From assembly GCA_023091735.1 (NCBI GenBank), contig JALKBU010000088.1:1-64000 (forward strand): a DNA stretch of 64,000 nucleotides. The letters run 5' to 3'. Source of the DNA: Trichomonas tenax. Lineage: Eukaryota; Parabasalia; Trichomonadida; Trichomonadidae. The notes under the pieces were generated by a model that was not told where the DNA came from, did not search any database, and saw only the letters and a program-made list of their open reading frames with translations. A program made the position numbers and the translations under genes. Positions 60,301 to 64,000 of the stretch are shown here, piece by piece; the stretch's first letter is position 1, and every line of letters starts with the position of its first letter.

Positions 60301-63277
60301 TGTTTGTGTGGTCTGCGACTTGGTTGAGGAATTCCTCTTGTTCTGTAGTGAGTGACTGTTGAGAGTCTGTGTTTGTTGTATTTGGTTCTTCTGGATCATC
60401 TGCAGCAGCAATTTGTTCGATACTCCATCCGAGAGCGAAGCACAACAAGTTTGCAATCATCAGTGGTATCATTGGCGTAATATAAGAGTCTGTAATAGGA
60501 ACATTAGCGGAAATGAAGCATTTAATGCCCCAATCGCTTGTTGATTCCTCAGAGTGGAATAAGAATCTACAAGTATCTGAGTTAATGATAATCTCACGTG
60601 GCCAGCCAGGTCCTGCCGGTCCTGTGAGAGTTTTATAGGCAGATGAGCCGCCCTCTGATTTATCAAATATCTGTAAATAGTCTGTTGTTGCTTCTGTTGC
60701 ACACTGTGGATCAAATTCAATTTTGATCTCCGAAGCGCCGCACATCTCGAATGGCGTTTCTTTGTCCTGCTTCGCTGGGTACGGATGCATTGTTTCGAAT
60801 GTCTGTGAGCTGTATCTAACCCTTGTTGTGCGGCTTAATGGATGCGATAATATGTTATCGTCCGATTTCACTGCTTCTGTCTGTTTGTATTCTTTTATGA
60901 ATTTCTTCAATAGCATGAGAATGGATTTAGCAAATGATCCGAATATAATCGATGATCTTTTGTTGAGTGATAAAATTCTAGCAACAATTTGAAGGATATA
61001 TTCTTCTGCATCTTGTGGTCGCGAACTTATATTCTCGAAACAGAGAATATTCGAGAAATAGTCAACAACGGAGCTAATATAGTTGGCCAAAACATGTTCA
61101 ACATTATATTTGTGGCCGGAAATGAACAAAAGTTCGTTGTTTATGAATGGAACTTGGTTTGAAAAAATACGCGCTAAGATAGATGGTGAGTGGTATTTTT
61201 CTAATATCGAAACTGTATTCTGATTAATTGCGTAAACTAATGCAACACTTCCATATAAGAAAGGAATTGCTGCTGCCACGTATTCTGGTGATTTGTTGCC
61301 GATTGTGTTGACTAATTCTGTAAAATCTGTGTAAAATGGGTTATATAGATATTTGAAGCCTGCGTTGATGACTTGAAATTCTGCTGATATTATTGAGTCT
61401 GTTGCTATGTCACTCATCGCGATTGTTTTGATGAAGCGCCTGATTTTTGCAAATATTTCTTTCGCGTTTGCGTCGATAAATGTTTCGTCTTTTGCATCAT
61501 ATGGGAACCTGAATGTAAAGAACCTTATAGCCACAACAAGGACTTGAAGAATAAATAGAAGAATCGTTTGGCGGAAATGCACAGAATAATCTGTTTGTTC
61601 GAGACATTTCCAACCGAATTTTAGACATGCTAACAAAGTTTCTTCTGGATTCTGTGAAATGAAGAAATTAACAGCCTTTTTAGCCTGGAAATCTGCTTCG
61701 TGTATTGGTTTTGAGAAAAGACATTGAATTAAATTTATTAATTGGAAAGAAAGGCTCAAAACAATGTCTTCGACAAAACCACTGATATTTTTAGATTCCT
61801 GATCCTTTACTAATGGCTGATATGTTAAAGCAAGTCCAAATTGATCATCAAATCTTCTTAAAACGTATTTATTTGTTGATTTTTCGATGGCGTATGTATA
61901 TTGTCCAAAGGATGTAATATATACTGCGTTATCGCATAAAATCGTTGATGGTGAGTGTCTTGTATTCGTTATTTCTTTATTAACAAATGCGAACGGGATC
62001 ATTGTCTTGCTTTGTGGTGATATGAGGCAAACTTCGTTGTTAAATACGATCAAACTGCATCTAGAGAAAGGAACTTGAATTTGACCTTTATTTGTGCATT
62101 CCATTGTTTCTTCGCCAAGAGAATACTCTTCTATCTCGTAGCACATTTCTAATTGGTATAATATGTATATAAACGAATTAAAGTAAGCTAACGAGCAAAT
62201 TGGATTATTATTTTGTAAAACTCCCCCAAGATTTTTGATAAATGAGTAATTTTCGAGAGAATAGATTGATAAAGCGCATTTAACATTGTCAAATATGTAT
62301 AATCTCGTTGAATCATTTGTAATTAAAGAATATTTCGACTCGATGTTGATTTTTTCGAAGTTTCCCGTAACAATATCAAGCTTATAAATATAATCTGACG
62401 AAAAATATATGTTTTGTAGCGTTGCTGTGAATGATTGAAGATTTGATAAATTTATTTCCCAATTTTTCTTCCAGTGACCAAAGTTTTCTTTCTGTATTTG
62501 TGGATAAATTTCGAGCTTCGGTAACAACAGACTTTCAATTGGCGATTCTGGAGGAATAGACATTGCAACAAATAATGATGAGATGATTGTCGTTATTCCT
62601 CCGTCTATTTCTGCGACTTTTAAGAGAAAAGCAATGATTTTTGTACGGATTGAAAGCGAACTAACAACGTTTCTCGTTGCATTTGAAACTAAATATGAGT
62701 TAAACTTCGAAATTAGCTGTGGATTTATCGACCCATTGTCAGAAATCGGCGCAGTGAGCATCACATTGAGTAAATTTGTTAAAATTTGGTCAAAATCTTT
62801 CTCAGAGACTTTATCAATTTCCTCTTGTAAACCAAAGAATACTGAGAAAATTGCTCCCAAGACGAACGGTATGTCAGTAGCTGAACTCTTATCGGAATTT
62901 AGCGACTGGCACGCGTTTTGCCAATTCTTTTCGTGCTCTATAGGTTCATTGTGTAGTTTTGTTTGTAATTTTCGAATTACGTATTCATATCTGTCCGCGA
63001 AAAAGTTAACTTGAGACAAAAATGGCGTGATTTGTTGTGTGATGGTATTGTAAATACTTGGTTCGACCTGATCCTGAGCAAATTTATTCGTTAAAATTTT
63101 ATCTATGAGTATGGAGAACAGCAATGGTTCCACTTTGGCGTCGGGATTATTTGGAATAGTTTTTCTGTTGTATTCTGCAAATAAAGCCGAGAGATTTGCC
63201 GGTGAAAAACATTTGTCTGTTACGTTTTTGATGGTTTGAGCCTCGCCTGATGAATCAGACGAGCTACTCACACCCAT
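54353..63277 (-). CDS. giant HECT-type E3 ubiquitin ligase with SPRY domain
   Basis: This 2974-residue protein is encoded in one uninterrupted frame. Residues 1-830 are mostly helical with a beta-rich insertion. At about 840-925 lies a beta-sandwich block (IKIEFDPQCATEATTDYLQIFD to WGIKCFISA) with a CUB/'FDP-E-DYL-IF' look, seen in other large E3 ligases. At about 1636-1790 is a SPRY-type domain (YFEIKVV, SIGFAD, GDTIGVGF, IIFFVNG). The C-terminal HECT domain spans about 2590-2974. It opens near LIGEGALDAGGPSRDIF and ends with LPTAQTC, where Cys2930 (codon 54488-54490) is the predicted ubiquitin acceptor. Such ligases pass ubiquitin from an E2 to substrate; the partner is unknown. The architecture is broadly HERC1/HECTD-like; no RCC1 repeats are visible. 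The start at 63277 is the only reasonable ATG. Confidence 0.92.
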   Translation of the reverse strand: MGVSSSSDSSGEAQTIKNVTDKCFSPANLSALFAEYNRKTIPNNPDAKVEPLLFSILIDKILTNKFAQDQVEPSIYNTITQQITPFLSQVNFFADRYEYVIRKLQTKLHNEPIEHEKNWQNACQSLNSDKSSATDIPFVLGAIFSVFFGLQEEIDKVSEKDFDQILTNLLNVMLTAPISDNGSINPQLISKFNSYLVSNATRNVVSSLSIRTKIIAFLLKVAEIDGGITTIISSLFVAMSIPPESPIESLLLPKLEIYPQIQKENFGHWKKNWEINLSNLQSFTATLQNIYFSSDYIYKLDIVTGNFEKINIESKYSLITNDSTRLYIFDNVKCALSIYSLENYSFIKNLGGVLQNNNPICSLAYFNSFIYILYQLEMCYEIEEYSLGEETMECTNKGQIQVPFSRCSLIVFNNEVCLISPQSKTMIPFAFVNKEITNTRHSPSTILCDNAVYITSFGQYTYAIEKSTNKYVLRRFDDQFGLALTYQPLVKDQESKNISGFVEDIVLSLSFQLINLIQCLFSKPIHEADFQAKKAVNFFISQNPEETLLACLKFGWKCLEQTDYSVHFRQTILLFILQVLVVAIRFFTFRFPYDAKDETFIDANAKEIFAKIRRFIKTIAMSDIATDSIISAEFQVINAGFKYLYNPFYTDFTELVNTIGNKSPEYVAAAIPFLYGSVALVYAINQNTVSILEKYHSPSILARIFSNQVPFINNELLFISGHKYNVEHVLANYISSVVDYFSNILCFENISSRPQDAEEYILQIVARILSLNKRSSIIFGSFAKSILMLLKKFIKEYKQTEAVKSDDNILSHPLSRTTRVRYSSQTFETMHPYPAKQDKETPFEMCGASEIKIEFDPQCATEATTDYLQIFDKSEGGSSAYKTLTGPAGPGWPREIIINSDTCRFLFHSEESTSDWGIKCFISANVPITDSYITPMIPLMIANLLCFALGWSIEQIAAADDPEEPNTTNTDSQQSLTTEQEEFLNQVADHTNIHPIVKTIRSNVRMFNNKRSQTQFNDDEMDCPCIAAAFRQANLVNDAMNYDPAKPPKSFQDITLRLQSLKTLLRQMSQPVVGDIVKQEEIAGDIRKTIIKKAKYFVKNEFLGKTVIEFFTILRSSKPLSYFFEKNKEAKAYVSAIKEVPSMIQEFLALDNIFHTGKIAFISQLKKGSIIAAESPETFDTLVNMITGNVPNSLRLFIMKTILNHKECTDHHISQILKFIVTFRPKEIEETVFVENMWLYILNALMHRCSKEIFDSLVSYIVNLPEDTSNEMTKYKITMILSLLVTNDSTINVLDILAKYKVDTPRHICAILRLLCSYLKIQNNVPEKISFLNHEFTFHNFIKNLFLFIANPIIQKKIDVPEFQRFELQSHLFISSETIFCIRQLLSENATNEIKKRVSLVIREALDKQEASEQLLAAFIVLGGGMLPLAYGCYAALDDGNIFCVSEIDQQSHDVFGFSVNTLEWLSVKKSQLMPCSIMSIPQFEFNKNDVVLFNNIHHKFSEQPSKFVSCIRCAVIASCYTLLPIILQSKKLSTEFEKCDGFITSLISMSPLNTSSEKFETVPALISSLNYFLSVNSTKTSNIDEKAIQNAIEPPISPPRIRNSSKYTFDDWEFKNMNTAIPFSMMNKRHKESPTKMVCIFGAAEVNGRQFKSLVPCLYCGDKTLNVSISPFYFEIKVVAAPVNSHMSIGFADTIDPIGFYKLTLPTNEMESPNGFSKVIGPQLHIQNGDTIGVGFAEEKIIFFVNGTKFSQSIDFPIFEEYTPFVIDSGGNGEFIANFGQDPFMKGVLQENLFGCERYSMERFTYTTSNFESETIDSENYSKVIQQMLPVFKPPTSEFVRIESGKTSSETKVPYIMKTPVEMNLSQISLAGPALVYRIRIKPSEANQNEAINIPNSSRWMYNRMGIVTGIQSSAYNSSDITLSFYNPATAVKESAVINSRFITKVDRKRYVGSDFKNRMNTESTASEALYYTRKIAIRASRYALLVMIYNNPELIVKLWGVVKKKLSSLFSILTIELNTFTQHVEINPNIVDGSKFVPMTVLTSEKLRELLGKTNLLIFNDSSLHWFFSVIMKLAIHGLDDSKMADSSNNLYESTKSYYKFNSPNNTGNYNLDMNIEELDAVGFIVAVHSENNIQPSYITLKENDITSLARDVKFITGSKMHVKGNGSINRGRKLKFAVIPIHAHMSEAASKIPVGSFHILLTTLSYYFSFLERCPMKDVRADLKEFLPMAVKLMMSDGLISRLVAFEIIAPILSRLDWSEDEETFSTNGDVSNYMTSFETSINANDFLTPSAEQAILLNIMLDLNRLYSAEKAAARDKSKIPQYFQMLMDRATNKPTTKFDTISSYFTHATALTHDWSFPIRFPSFLLIEDFLKQMPSTPIVVKPDDFSLDGKCLVYNFSNDKWSSAELILKNIVTVAVNGKDVRTNAVITSPSRITVHADKKDFEITIRQKFPLYDDGLKFFDEHFNEFLQICDIMRSKWTPKMDEELMKILRSISSDDIPSELADEDYARSSILSLLPRKYVNVRISLIKQLDSIMEYLLKKVDIKTSGLLAGGLLAARTAIATRHKQGIFKDRVSNNLKDNNRLHLRFNRSRAILHMNRPDHPSAVTLLRQLIEQVPLRLIDSLKRDSVPWHVDLIGEGALDAGGPSRDIFSQMCIELFHKSTGLFIQSPNTLSLTRGAQNIDRFVPDPSCTDLVQFEYAGVLMSIAYVSRMPQPFRFAEFIWRFLTGHQLTIDDIYSVDQPFASMIQAFEENPLKTLSAHEYSFTVVNVAGQVKELIPNGANIKVTADNIQKYIKLCKEYRIKELIPHLQSLRRGILHFFPIDAVTLLSYWELELFVNGDTNVSVDELKKCCKYDASDKSSIMLWKVIETFTPNERMLFIKFATGRMGLPSPGMSWHSSLTITWLPLQGRTDENAELPTAQTCSSTIKIPRYTTEESMAKKIRTAIFYGGEIVNDRTQNAADIVQLS

Positions 63278-63707
63278 AAATCTAAAAAATTATGTTTTTT
63301 TATTGTGATTTGTAAACACAAAAATTGTATTTTTCTCTATTTCTGGATAAAGCAAATGCTAAATATCATGATTTCAACAAATAATTTTTTCGAATTTGAT
63401 TTTATTGAAATTTGATTATAGATTTATACATAGTACAATGTGTAAATTCTATTTTTAAAACCAAATTGTTTTATTTTGATTATAATTTGAAATTTTTCTT
63501 GGACTGTAATTTTCCAAAATAACTTAAAATTTCTGCTTGCACACACTTAATATATACTAATTTCGATCCCACAGTGCAAAATTGAGATGTAGAATTTATT
63601 GACATGTAAATTTATTTTGTCAAAAATATAGAAAATGAGATGAATGTAAAACAATTACCGTCGGTTTTTTTATATTTTCGTTTTTTAGGTGACATTGTAA
63701 AAGGAGG
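63278..63707. other. divergent intergenic region
   Basis: Shared upstream region of the HECT gene and the partial gene at the edge. A TGACATGTAAAT motif at 63600 is followed 18 bases on by TGTCAAAAAT. No gene is visible. Confidence 0.4.
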
Positions 63708-64000
63708 ATGAACCAATCACCTGCTTCTCGTCTTCCACGTCACCCGCGAGGACCGATAACTGTCATTCTATGAGTTAATCCGCATCAGATTCTTCAGCAA
63801 GGTCCAATTCCGCCTTTAGAAGATCCAATGTTTAGACAATCGAACGAAAACCAAGATGTATACATAGAAGAATGCAAACAATTGAAAATCAATAAAATAC
63901 AAAAAAAACAAGATTTTTTATTCGAACATGAAGAAAATATAGAAATCAATCCAAATGAGTTGCTGAGCATAATGCATGTGCAACTCAAAGAGAGTCATAA
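63708..64000 (+). CDS. partial gene at the right edge, with an in-frame TGA
   Basis: From an ATG at 63708 the frame reads MNQSPASRLPRHPRGPIT, then meets a TGA at 63771-63773, and continues without a stop to the window end (QQGPIPPLEDPMFRQ, EECKQLKINKIQKKQ, NPNELLSIMHVQLKES). The stop lies within a 27-base segment beginning GTCATTC and ending GCATCAG. If that segment were a very short intron the frame would be preserved. Alternatives are a pseudogene, a later start (ATG before FRQSNEN) or a sequence error. The protein is basic-polar with a helical, charged second half; no family is recognised. Minus-strand frame 63794-63988 is its shadow. Confidence 0.45.

Noticed and set aside
1..64000. tRNA genes
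   Set aside because: I looked for GGTTCGA-type B boxes on both strands and found none outside coding sequence (the one at about 10154 is in Sec24). A tRNA-finding program would be decisive.

Overview
The window is AT-rich nuclear DNA from a protist, most probably a parabasalid (trichomonad, Tritrichomonas- or Trichomonas-like). The reasons are: every large gene is a single uninterrupted reading frame, including one of 2974 codons; the genes are plainly eukaryotic (Sec24, Bet3, a Sec1/Munc18 protein, Rab, importin-beta, HECT ligase, eukaryotic SerRS, eL42); several starts lie 7-20 bases behind a TCA-Py-T-rich initiator like the one known in Trichomonas; and the gene-poor parts hold broken members of surface-protein families (BspA-like leucine-rich repeats, cysteine-rich beta-helix-like proteins). 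The species is an inference; nothing here proves it.

Layout. 1-4460: a broken BspA-like gene, an IFRD-like ARM protein and a long spacer. 4461-14650: a TPR corepressor-like protein, a 40-residue-repeat protein, a stand-alone OSR1/WNK-type peptide-binding domain, a Rab, Sec24 and two helical-repeat proteins. 14651-17460: a gene-free block with several hairpins. 17461-29266: an importin-beta, a TKL pseudokinase with a helical-repeat tail, a thioredoxin-fold protein, a Sec1/Munc18 protein, TRAPPC3/Bet3 and a long coiled coil. 29952-35890: a TALE homeodomain protein, two decayed surface-protein genes, a proline-rich protein with a possible RAWUL fold, and a two-repeat Myb protein. 36996-40224: a decayed gene, direct repeats and a 338-bp inverted repeat. 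40225-47754: a Ser-rich protein, a three-RRM protein, a KANL2/INO80D-type zinc protein broken by one base, an LRRC51-like protein and SerRS. 47755-51834: a third copy of the inverted-repeat unit and a TIR-flanked tyrosine-recombinase element. 51835-64000: a small coiled coil, ribosomal protein eL42, a giant HECT E3 ligase and a gene leaving the right edge.

The genes are housekeeping and show no operon logic. Four serve vesicle traffic (Rab, Sec24, Bet3, SM protein), but they are interleaved with unrelated genes on both strands.

The most unusual signals are not protein genes. (1) A head-to-head pair of identical 338-bp arms (38786-39123 and 39400-39737), each holding a 32-bp stem-loop, with a diverged third copy of the same unit at about 48917-49344. 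(2) A tyrosine-recombinase pseudogene inside roughly 70-bp terminal inverted repeats (49946-51199), with two perfect palindromes at its right end. (3) A 13-unit array of a TGTCRYGTAAA motif repeated every 19-21 bp between two divergent genes (43847-44101). Smaller groups of the same motif, again about 20 bp apart, occur in other intergenic regions.
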